From: Eutreptiella sp. 'Long Island Sound 2002'
Lineage: Eukaryota; Euglenozoa; Euglenophyceae; Eutreptiales; Eutreptiaceae
Direction: 5' to 3'
Assembly: GCA_964036045.1 (NCBI GenBank)
Contig: OZ038385.1
Span: forward strand, 1,860,001 to 1,924,000
Length of the DNA: 64,000 nt
The notes under the pieces: generated by a model
Database searches by the model: none
What the model saw: the letters and a program-made list of their open reading frames with translations, nothing else
What the model was told of the DNA's origin: nothing
Shown: piece after piece, positions 45,067-54,531 of the stretch
Position numbering within the stretch: the stretch's first letter is position 1
Layout: each line of letters starts with the position of its first letter
Made by a program: the position numbers and the translations under genes

Positions 45067-48059
45067 CGACGCGTTCCCGTGGGGGGCCGGCCACGGGACG
45101 CTGCGGTGGACACGCGCAAGTGAGCAGGCAGGCAAAGCACTACGCTCACAAGGGCATCAATGCGGTCATGTCATGTGACAAAGCGTTTCAGAATCCTTGC
45201 CACTCTGCAAAGAGGGAACAAAAGTATGTACAACAACACATCAGGATGTGTACACATGGGGTTAAGACAGGACTGGGGTAAGGGCATCACAGGTCCTAAC
45301 TCGTATCCCAATCCCAGGTCCGACCATCTCAGTGGCTGGTGGGGGCGGGGGCTCAAACACAACCCATGCCCTGCTCAGTCCGGACCCTGAAACCCTGCCA
45401 ATAGGGGGGGTGTCCCGCCCAGCCATAGGCGAGTTCCTGGGACCCAAAGTGCTCCAAGGCCAACCGACAGTAGCTCCCCATGCTCCTTCAACGGCGAGTC
45501 CCAACTCCTCTCTGGGCCAGAGATATGGCCCCGCTATTATCACCCAGGAGTTGGTAGCTGAAAGTGGGCTGTTTCAGCCCAAACTGATATTAGCTCCACA
45601 ATCTCCAAAATTGACCCCTCGTCAGGACCCGCCAGAGGTAGGGACGAGGCAACTGACCCCATGCCCTTCGAGTACGAACTCCCTGGAGCCCTCACCCAAC
45701 CTGGTTCCCCCTGAGGTCCCGGCATCAGGGCAACACGGATGAGTCAAGTGGGGTCATGATGCCAAAATCACCAAAATTGGCGTCATCCCCACGCGTGGCT
45801 CGCCTGGCCAAGGTAAGGCCAATGGCTCACAGGTCAGGAGGCAAGACCTAGGACTTATATCTGATTGTACAACTTGAAATTGGGTCCGGGCTCCCTGTGG
45901 GCAGAGAGCAATGGGGCCGCCAATTGACCACACGGAAGGGGGAAATTGGGGTCCCAAAATTGGGTCATTTTGGCTGCTTGAAATGAGCCAAAATTCGGTG
46001 TGCTCCCAATAGTATATCTCCACGCCGGCTTGGAGATCGGATCTCCCATTCCACACGCGATCCACCGGGAGTCCAACAATGACTCCCATGCCCTTGGCTC
46101 TCAAAGATCTTCTTGCCACTTGGCGCGGTGACGATCCCAATTGGGTCCACAAATGCCAAAATGGCAAAATTGCCCACACTCACTTTGGGCTAGCGCCTTA
46201 ACGAAGGTTGCTCCGCTTCGCCCACGTGGTGTGTGAACCATGGGGACCAATATACATAACACCCATGTCATATATGGTCCATTGGTCCATGCGTCCGGCG
46301 TGCACGGGTGGGCTCAACATAGTACACGGCGGGCAGCAAAAGTGGAAAAATGCTCAAAATGACCAAAAATGCGCACACTCATGGTTAGGGCAAATGAGGC
46401 ACATGCCCGACTCGGACCGGAGTGTGCCATAGGATTGGTATCAAGTCATGTGTGTCCAACATATCTTTTGGGCGTCGCCCAACTCCTCCGGTTTTGGGAA
46501 TGGCAGGGTCGCCAAGTGAGCCCATGATTTGGGATAGTCCCAAATCGCCGACATGGCGGCCACGGTATGCCAAGCTCAAGAGGAGTTATTCGCAGGGTCC
46601 AAGATATGTTGGGCACCGAAGTATGTACCCCCATGAGATACTTGGGTCATGATCTCAATTGAGCGCAACGTTGAGATACACGGTCGCCACTTGACATCAT
46701 GACGGGCCAAAAACGGCAAAATTGGTACAAAGACACACAAAAGTGCCTTGGAAGGTGCACAATTATATTATAATATCTTCGGCTTGGATCGTGCAATCAA
46801 CTAATCCTTCTACACACAATGACTTGACACCATTGACCTTCGATTCCGCATATGTGCTCCACTTGGGGCGCCTTGAAAGGTTACGCGCGCTACTTCCCAA
46901 GTGGGCACATGAAAATATGGAAAATTGCAAAATACACACCTTGCTCCCAACGCATCGCTTCGGGATCACCACACAAGCTTCCCTTCACGAAGGTTAGGCT
47001 TGCAATTGATCGTAGGGAGTATGGAGAGGGGGCTTGCACAATATGAGGTCCATTGGCGGGTTTGGCTTGGAGCGATGGACCCGCCAAATGGGCACGCAAC
47101 ACAACACAAGGCACATACTCCATATTGCCCAAAAAGGTAGCTCCCACCACGATATGTCATGCCCCTCCAAGGGCATAACTTTGTGTCAATCGCTCATCCT
47201 ATGCAACACCAACACTTGCGCGCTACACTCGAAAGTTATCTTAACGCACGCAATATCATGGCCAAAGAGTTATAATGCAAACTCTAGCCTCTTGACCATA
47301 ATCCATTCCACCAGCGCGCACGTGTGGAAACGCAAGGCATATAAAGCTTCCTAAATTACGTCGGGAGTATTGTGAATACATCCCACGTTTCCTTATTGTC
47401 ATTCCTCGCAAGCGGCACGAGATATGACCCTTACAAGTGGCCTCACGAATCAACTCTGTTTTGCCCATATCTCTGAGTCAAATGGAGGGCAAGATAAAAG
47501 GAAAGTTGATTCGTGCATAGGGAAGCACGTAGGTCCACTCGAAAGAGGTCAAATCAAGTGCGGGGATGTCGAAGTCGAAAATCCGATTTCGACATCCTGA
47601 AAAATTCGGATTAAGGTTGCGAGTGTAAGATGTGAAAATTGCGGAAGCGTCCATGCAGTTCCTGAAGGCTTTGGAGCCTTCGTGACGGATTGCGTTAAAA
47701 TTTCCATTATAAACAGTTAAACTGGCGGTTACGGTAAAGTCGCGATCCAACCGCCAGCAGTCAAAACAGTGAATATCAGAACGGAAGCGTAAAACTTGAC
47801 GGAAACAATATGAAAATAAAACCCTGTTGATTCCTGATGTTCTGATGTACAAATCTCTGCTGGCGGTGCATCGGTTGCCGATGCGGGGCTTTACGGCACG
47901 GAACACGCTCCCGCCGGGCTCGCACCGGGCGTCAGCGGGCGCCTTCCGTACATGGGGTTAGTGGACCAGAGACCGGTCCTCCCTTCCGTACATGGGGTTA
48001 GTGGACCGGAGGCCGGTTGTATGCTTTACCCTAGCCATGGGGTTCTGGGTACCGCTTCA
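45067..48059 (-). repeat. 3' LTR of element B
   Basis: About 2.99 kb, aligned end to end with 59239-62260. In element orientation it starts TGAAGCGGTACCCAG and ends GGGAACGCGT, with two extra bases (CG) before the target duplication. The start resembles that of family A (TGAAGCCGGT). It lacks two short segments, each flanked by inverted repeats, that the other copy has. ORFs inside are not genes. Confidence 0.88.
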
Positions 48060-48070
48060 CCCCCCTCCTT
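48060..48070 (-). other. Polypurine tract of element B
   Basis: Minus strand AAGGAGGGGGG directly precedes the LTR start TGAAGCGG, the same layout as family A (GAGAAGGGGGG then TGAAGCC). Confidence 0.8.
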
Positions 48071-49545
48071 AGAGCAAACCCTGGGGGGGGTTCGATAACA
48101 CCCACGCATGGCAGCGGGTACCCAGGACCACTTCATGAAAGGGGGGGGGGTGTCACATCCTCACTTCAGTAAGTCACAGTAAGATAGGTATGATGTTGTA
48201 TAAGCTCGTAGCACATGTGTAGTATCAAGTATCAAGTATCAAGTCCCGGGTCCTGGCGGCGATTGTTCGGCATCCAAAGGACCCGTTAACCCATACCAGG
48301 CGCACCGGGTGCCGGCTGCTACGGTCACCACCACAGTGGCAGTGGCATACACGGCCAACATAGGTGACACACGACGACCGAGGTGGTCCCACAGGTCGAG
48401 AGCGACCACAAAGATCCATCAGGCTACCCCAAGCTTCCCAAGGCCCGCCGACTGGGGAGAGTCCCCACGGGTCCTTCCTCGGGCGCACCATGTCCATATC
48501 CATACGACGCGAGTCCAGAGTGCCATAGTCGAACTCCTTAAGAACCCCAGATCTTAAGGGAGCTCCTCCTTAAGGGATCGGGCATCAAGGCCGTCTTTTC
48601 CCTCGCCCTATTACCACGAAGGCCATACATGAGGGAGTCCTCATGCAGTGTGGGCGGAGGCGTCGACTCCTCAAACCACCACTTTCCCAGGCAGACTGAC
48701 CGAGGTCAGGAGCACCGGAGGCCGCCATCCGAATGCAAGTGCGCCTGCGAATCGGTAGGCTCACACTGGGACTGACAGTGGCGGACCGCTGGGAGTGTAG
48801 TCAGGCAACTGGGCTTCCCGCCTGGCGCCATCAGGATCTCCACAAACACAGCGAATAGGGCAACACGGTATCACGGGCACTCAAACAGTAGAATCTGTAC
48901 CTTGGTACTGGTCCAGGCTGGACCAGGCTGTATGAACATGTACACGGCGACTCAAGGCGCCTCTGTATCCCGATTCGTGGTGAAAAACAGTCCATCCCTC
49001 AGCGATGGGCTGATGACACTTAACATACAGATGCACATATCCTGGAGGGCAGAAAAACAAGCAATAATCTGGGTAAATAGGCGTGTAAACACGCTCTGGA
49101 CAGAGCGCCAAACCACGCCACGGTCAGGATAAGGCAATGCAGGAGGGCGGACAGGAAAACGCCTGAGTTCAGGCCATATATAGTCAGCTGACACACGTCG
49201 ACTGGTCTGGATTCCGCAAGTGCCATGGAACCAGACCACACACCAAAAATCGCAATGCCGATGACAGCGGCATCCGTTGCGCAACGTCGTATGGGCTTCA
49301 AGGCCCCAAGAGCTCAGAGAAATGAAGGTCAGTCGCCCTACCCGGTTTCCCAAGGATTCAGCAGGTGGGGAGTGACGAATAGAGTTGAAGGAGAGGGGCC
49401 ATCCTCCTCTGGATTCAGCAGGGGGGGGTATATGGCCACTTTGATGGCAGGTCACCGGAAGATGAAAGAGAGCAAGCAAGTGAGGGACGATCCGTCGGCC
49501 TCACAAGCGCCTCAAAGCACATCAGGGGAGAGCTCAGGGCGCTGA
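48071..49545. other. Long 3' untranslated region of element B; no gene seen
   Basis: 1.5 kb between the pol stop and the polypurine tract. It contains a second G/C run (48138-48150), an AAGTATCAAGTATC repeat (48227-48244) and CCTTAAGG words near 48536-48580. No ORF on either strand shows a known domain. Confidence 0.45.
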
Positions 49546-52500
49546 TCAGGCACCCCTGGCTGCAATCGCCCGGGTGAGTGCTGCCAAGTCCGAAACGTGG
49601 ATCTTGGTCTTGTGCCTGCGGATGTACTCCATGAAGGGAGTATTGACCCGCGGCACGAACGAGGAGACGGGTTCCCGGGTGTCCTGGGACGGCCCATAGC
49701 CTCGCCAACGAACCTTGAACTCCAGACCTCCGGGTGCCGGGGCCCTCGGACGCTGAGCAAGGATCTTCTCGACTGTATAGTCGTCCTGCTCAGCATAGTC
49801 GTCGTCCGAGTCGGCCTCATGTGCGGCGTAGCTCAGGGACACATGCTGGCCACGGAGGTCGGGCTCCCGCACACGGAGTTGACTCTCGTGGCGCTCCCGG
49901 AACTGTCCGTGACCCACCTTGATGCGATAGGTGTCCTCACCAATCCTGCGGACCACCCCGCCGGGTGTGAACCAGGTTTTGGTGCGGTGGGTGCCCATAG
50001 GGCGGGGTCTGATCACCCATACCGGGTCTCCCACCCTGAACTTCTGCGCTGTCGAGGTCGGGGCGGACTTCTGACGCTCAGCAAGCTCCTTCTCGAGCTG
50101 CTGGCGGATGTCCCGCGCCGTTTGCTCTTGCCGCGCGAAGAACTCCTTGGCATCCATAGCCATGCCATCACCAGACAAGGGAAGTCCCCTACCCAGGGGG
50201 ACCCTGCCGAACAGAATCTGGTGAGGGGACAAACCGCCCGGAGTGGGGGTGTCATGATGGGCCTTCAGAGCAGGCCACATCTCCTCGAACCAGTTCCGCC
50301 GTGGATTGGTGATGTGGATCTTGCACAGCTTCTCGAACAGCTGCCGTCCAGCCACTTCAGCACGGCCGTTAGACCGGCTGAGATAGGCGACGCTCTTGGC
50401 ATGACGTATCCCCATGAGGGAACACATAGCCTTGAACCAGCCACCAGTAAACTGGGGCCCTCGGTCACTGCAAATGGTGCGGGGGATGTCAATAACGGTC
50501 AGCCAATGACGAATCATCATGACTGCCACTTCCTTGGCAAGCAACCCCTTTTTGCGTGCTGGAACGGCTACAACGTAGCCGCTGTGGCGGTCCACACAAA
50601 GAACCACACAGTCAAAGGTCTCCTTGCCAATATGGACTTCGGGCATGGAGAAGACGTCCATGGCCACGCTCTCCATGGGCTGGTCAGGAACCGGGGTCCA
50701 TTGGGGTTCCCCCTTGACGTTCCGGTTATCGGGATTGCAGGCCTGACAGACCGAGCAACCCTTCCTGACCTTCTTGATGGCGGTGTAGAGAACGATATGG
50801 TCGATCTCGAACCGACGCTGCATGTCAAGAGCTTGCTTCTTGACCCCTGGGTGCAGCATGTGGTGGTGCCAAGCTTCACACAGCTCGAGCACCCGGGACT
50901 CTGGTACTAGCAGCTTACCATTCCGGTAGAGCTTGCCATCTTCCTCAGTCAGCCCCTTTGGCCACTTCTGCCCGTCATCAGGGTCGGTCACAGCCCTATA
51001 CTCGGCCGCAAAGGCCTCAGACTGGGCGTAGTCGTCCGTCCAGTCGTCCTGGAGGCAAGACTCCGGGAAGAGGTGCTTGTCGGACTCAGCTCCCTCAGGG
51101 GCGAGTACTCTGACCGCTCTGCTCACTCTCGTTGCGAGGGGGGCATCCGCGGCCATGACGACGAAGCATTTGGCACCCTCCTCCTCCATCAGGCGCTCCA
51201 TTTCGATGATCCTCTTGGCTTCAGCGGTCTCAGCCTCATCGCCATGGGCAGAGATATCCTGCATGCCCTTGCTGGCGGGATAGGCCCACCTACTGAGACA
51301 GTCCGCCACAGTGTTATCCTTTCCAGGAATATACACAACCGTGAGGTCGAACTTGGCCAAGGTCTCATGCCATCTTGCCCGTCGGGAGGCGGGACCTGAG
51401 GGGGTGTCCACGTGCTCCTTGTGCCACGACTGCAGACTCTGATGGTCGGTGCAGACGGTGACGGGATGGAGGGCTATGTACCCAGCCCATTTCCTGAGAG
51501 CCATGACGATGGCATACGCCTCCTTTTCACGGGGCGTCCACGTCCGTCTCTGGCCTTCCGCCAGGACTCGGCTCCAGAAGGCCACGGGCACGTGCCTCCC
51601 GTCGTCAAGCACTTGTTCCAACACAGCCCCAATGGCGTAGTCGGAAGCGTCGGTGCGCAGGACGAACCCTCGGTCGGGATCCACGAGGTGCAGACCCACT
51701 GCGGATAGCAGCGCCTGCTTCATCCCCTCCAAGGCACGGTCGGACTCAGCTGTCCAGACCAGAGCCTTCTTGGACCCCTTCTTGGTCTCCTCTCGGTTGC
51801 CCTTGAGCATGGTCGTCATGGGGGCTGCATACTCGGCATACATCTTGATATACCCCGAGTAGTAATTGCAGAACCCCAGATACGCCCGTAGCTCAGAGAC
51901 CGTCTTGGGCTTTTCCCAGTGCTCAATCGCAGCCACCTTGCCAGGTATGGGCTTGCGCTGCCCGTTCCCAACTACGTGGCCAGCGAAGACCACCTCGCTT
52001 ACCGCAATGGTGGCCTTGTCACTGCTGCCCGTAAGTTTGTGCCGAACCAGAAGGTCGAGCACTCGAGTGACGTCCCTCTCATGTGCGTCCAGGAGCTCCT
52101 CGTAGCTCATGCTGGGGTCCCCGGACGCGATGATCACGTCGTCCACGAAGAGGTCCGCACAGTCGCGCACCGGCTCAAGCAGGTTCTCCAGCATCCGCTG
52201 AAAGGCTGCATTGCCGTTGGTAACGCCCATGGGCATCACCTTCCACTGGAGAGGTCCAAGCGGAGTGCTCATGGCAGTGCAGGCACGGGACTCTTCGGCG
52301 AGAGGCATCTGATGATAACCATGTTTCAGGTCAATCACCGTGAAGATCCTCCGCCGGTGTTGTTTTTGCAGCATATCCTCAATGAGGGGCAGCGTATAGC
52401 TGTCGTGCTGCGTTTGGGCGTTCAGGCCGCGGTAGTCGACCACGAGCCGCCACTCACCGGCCACCTTCTTGGGGACGACGAAGCACGGAGAGGCCCATTC

Positions 52501-54528
52501 GGAGTGGCACGGCTCGAGCCAGCCTCTCTGGATGAAGTCACGGAGGATCTTCTCCATGGCCTCTTTCCTCTCGCCCCTCAGGGCGAACTCCCGGTGCCGA
52601 TACACACGGGGGTCCTGCCTCAGTCGTATCTTGGCCTCGCCATACGGTCCACGCACCGGTGGGGGGAACACAGGTTTTCCGCTGAAGAAGGTCTCGCCAT
52701 ACCTCTGCTTCAGCCTGGCCCTCAACGCCTCGATCTTGGGGCAGTCATCGGACTCCGCCTTGGCTTTTCCGGGCACTTGAACCACGGAGCTTACTTGAGG
52801 GGTAGCGACCCCGCTCGCTTTCGGCTCAGGTGGTCTTCCCAGGTGGCCCAAAGGGCCATCTCTGGTCTTGCCTCGGAATAGATCGCCGTAGGTGGGTGGG
52901 TTACCCCCGATTGGCTCGTCCTGGCTGGACAGGTGGTCCAGCACCCTCTGTACGAAGGTGTTCCCGTCATAGGAACCAGAGACGATCGAGTCCACTTCCC
53001 ACCAGGCTCTGTCCTGGCCTTTGCCCTCACGCTGGTTTCCCCAGTCGTGAAAGGGCTGATCCATATACCCCTGAACCAGATCCCACTCCTCTTCAGTGAG
53101 GGGCTCTTCCGATTCTGATTCCTCGATGTCAACAGGGGGAACCGCAAAGCATTGCCTCCAAGGCTCCGCTATGATGCGGTTGACACACACGAAGTCCGTG
53201 GTGTCGGCCTGATCAAGGCCCCCATCCACATAGTGGAATTCCGTTGGCCATCTCTGGGGTGGCATGGGCTGTCCCTTAGCGTCCTGATAGACACTCTCTC
53301 CAGCTGGTAGGACGACCTTGTTTAAGGTCATGTTGGTCAATGAGGCTACCCAATGTCGGGTACTCTCCTCCTCGGTGCTTCCCAAAGGAACAACCAGCAC
53401 TGCCTTGGAGCGGTCCTTGCGAATCTTCGCTATCGCTCTTGGAATGTCCCAGCGGGGGCAATGGATCCACATCAATCCCTGATGCGGACCCCAGTGCTTC
53501 TTCCACGCGGAGTCCTGTGCGCTCCAGTACTTCTCACACACCCGAAGATGGGCGGAGGTTCCTGAAGAGAACGCATCCAGGGCCAGATCCGACGCTCCCA
53601 AGTCCGCGACAACTCGGCTCGCCACTTCCGGCCTTACGCCGTACTCCTGGTTTGCAGGACCAGTTGGCTCAGTGTCCAGCGCGGCCACTTCGAGCTGATT
53701 GCGTTCGGGGTGGATCCATTGGCATTCCACATGGTGCTCAGGTGACGAAAGCCACGAGAGCTGGTCGTCCCGGTACAGGGTCATGGAAGCCTGGGCCGGG
53801 AGGACGCCGGAGTCCGTCTCCATCATGAAGTCGTACCCGACGATCATGTCCCAGTCCATCTCGGCCTCGTAGAAGCGACCGTGCAGGAGGACTTCCTTGC
53901 CGAGGTCTGGGCGGCTCAGCTCACGATGGTTCACGAACTGCAGCCCAATGGCCGCTTCGTTCGTGCCTCCCACCATGTACTGGCCGTTCGCCACCTTCAG
54001 CCTGACAGGTTTTCGACTGTCGGTCAGACACTCTGGTGGAAGTAGGCCAGCCCTGACCAAGCTGACCTGAGCTCCCGTGTCGACCAACACGTCGAAAACC
54101 TTTTCCACTTCCCCGCATAAGGCACGGACCTTAAGATGCAACTGCCGCTCGCGACCGACACGGCGCACGGCGTGCAAACTCAGGATCTCCGGCCGTTCCA
54201 GAAGCTCAACAAGCGACTGGTGCAGGTCGTGGACAATGGGCTCAGGCTGCCCATCTGCAGCATCCAGCTGCGGTCCGGGTGATCCTCTGATACTCTCGGA
54301 TAGATCCTGTAGTACATCAAACACATTCTTGGTCGCGAAGGACGGACGGGTGCAAGGGTTCGTGCCTTCACTTGCCCTCACCCCGCCTCCGCGACTGGGC
54401 GCCGGACCGGGCCTTCCGCCCGCGGCAGTCCCCTTGTGCTTATCGACTCCCGACTGGGATGGTTCGGCGCTTCCCACGTCACCATCCTGCGACCGCCCTA
54501 GCTGGGGCCCTTGGCTGCAGGGGCTCCG
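49546..54528 (-). CDS. Element B Pol polyprotein, uninterrupted
   Basis: Open from the gag UAG to TGA at 49546; numbering below starts at a GTG at 54477, giving 1643 codons. There is no obvious own ATG, as expected if made by readthrough. Protease: VDTGAQVSLV (133-140) and IVGYDFMME. Methylase-like domain (280-395): ALDAFSSG, YWSAQDSAWKKHWG, AIAKIRKDRSKAVLVVP. RT (615-790): WASPCFVVPKKVAGEWRLVV, GYHQMPLAE, GPLQWKVMPMGVTNGNAAFQ, FVDDVIIASG. RNase H: RTDASDYAIG, AYAIVMALRKW, CTDHQSLQ, NTVADCLSRW. Integrase: HHHMLHPGVKK, CSVCQAC; D in AMDVFSMPEV, D in CSDRGPQF, E in NGRAEVAGRQ. Chromodomain: VEKILAQRP, FKVRWRGYGPSQDTREP (W to R in the usual SWEP). Confidence 0.93.
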   Translation of the reverse strand, partial: RSPCSQGPQLGRSQDGDVGSAEPSQSGVDKHKGTAAGGRPGPAPSRGGGVRASEGTNPCTRPSFATKNVFDVLQDLSESIRGSPGPQLDAADGQPEPIVHDLHQSLVELLERPEILSLHAVRRVGRERQLHLKVRALCGEVEKVFDVLVDTGAQVSLVRAGLLPPECLTDSRKPVRLKVANGQYMVGGTNEAAIGLQFVNHRELSRPDLGKEVLLHGRFYEAEMDWDMIVGYDFMMETDSGVLPAQASMTLYRDDQLSWLSSPEHHVECQWIHPERNQLEVAALDTEPTGPANQEYGVRPEVASRVVADLGASDLALDAFSSGTSAHLRVCEKYWSAQDSAWKKHWGPHQGLMWIHCPRWDIPRAIAKIRKDRSKAVLVVPLGSTEEESTRHWVASLTNMTLNKVVLPAGESVYQDAKGQPMPPQRWPTEFHYVDGGLDQADTTDFVCVNRIIAEPWRQCFAVPPVDIEESESEEPLTEEEWDLVQGYMDQPFHDWGNQREGKGQDRAWWEVDSIVSGSYDGNTFVQRVLDHLSSQDEPIGGNPPTYGDLFRGKTRDGPLGHLGRPPEPKASGVATPQVSSVVQVPGKAKAESDDCPKIEALRARLKQRYGETFFSGKPVFPPPVRGPYGEAKIRLRQDPRVYRHREFALRGERKEAMEKILRDFIQRGWLEPCHSEWASPCFVVPKKVAGEWRLVVDYRGLNAQTQHDSYTLPLIEDMLQKQHRRRIFTVIDLKHGYHQMPLAEESRACTAMSTPLGPLQWKVMPMGVTNGNAAFQRMLENLLEPVRDCADLFVDDVIIASGDPSMSYEELLDAHERDVTRVLDLLVRHKLTGSSDKATIAVSEVVFAGHVVGNGQRKPIPGKVAAIEHWEKPKTVSELRAYLGFCNYYSGYIKMYAEYAAPMTTMLKGNREETKKGSKKALVWTAESDRALEGMKQALLSAVGLHLVDPDRGFVLRTDASDYAIGAVLEQVLDDGRHVPVAFWSRVLAEGQRRTWTPREKEAYAIVMALRKWAGYIALHPVTVCTDHQSLQSWHKEHVDTPSGPASRRARWHETLAKFDLTVVYIPGKDNTVADCLSRWAYPASKGMQDISAHGDEAETAEAKRIIEMERLMEEEGAKCFVVMAADAPLATRVSRAVRVLAPEGAESDKHLFPESCLQDDWTDDYAQSEAFAAEYRAVTDPDDGQKWPKGLTEEDGKLYRNGKLLVPESRVLELCEAWHHHMLHPGVKKQALDMQRRFEIDHIVLYTAIKKVRKGCSVCQACNPDNRNVKGEPQWTPVPDQPMESVAMDVFSMPEVHIGKETFDCVVLCVDRHSGYVVAVPARKKGLLAKEVAVMMIRHWLTVIDIPRTICSDRGPQFTGGWFKAMCSLMGIRHAKSVAYLSRSNGRAEVAGRQLFEKLCKIHITNPRRNWFEEMWPALKAHHDTPTPGGLSPHQILFGRVPLGRGLPLSGDGMAMDAKEFFARQEQTARDIRQQLEKELAERQKSAPTSTAQKFRVGDPVWVIRPRPMGTHRTKTWFTPGGVVRRIGEDTYRIKVGHGQFRERHESQLRVREPDLRGQHVSLSYAAHEADSDDDYAEQDDYTVEKILAQRPRAPAPGGLEFKVRWRGYGPSQDTREPVSSFVPRVNTPFMEYIRRHKTKIHVSDLAALTRAIAARGA

Positions 54529-54531
54529 CTA
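54529..54531 (-). other. In-frame UAG between gag and pol of element B (candidate readthrough site)
   Basis: GAC GCC CCC TAG CGG AGC CCC on the minus strand. Gag and pol are in the same frame. UAG NGG AGC CCC is shared with both family A copies although the flanking proteins differ. A small CCCT/AGGG stem is possible just downstream. Confidence 0.65.

Noticed and set aside
45067-45149. First codons of the A2 pol open frame (MSVVLCLPAH...)
   Set aside because: They are read from the element B LTR, and the same peptide appears at the other B LTR (59319).
47478-47906. 142-codon minus-strand ORF present in both element B LTRs (also 61679-62107)
   Set aside because: Its presence in both copies only reflects LTR duplication; the related part of family A LTRs has no such ORF.
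50000-50910. 437-codon plus-strand ORF opposite element B integrase (49597-50910)
   Set aside because: Antisense to the integrase and chromodomain coding frame; no recognisable domain.
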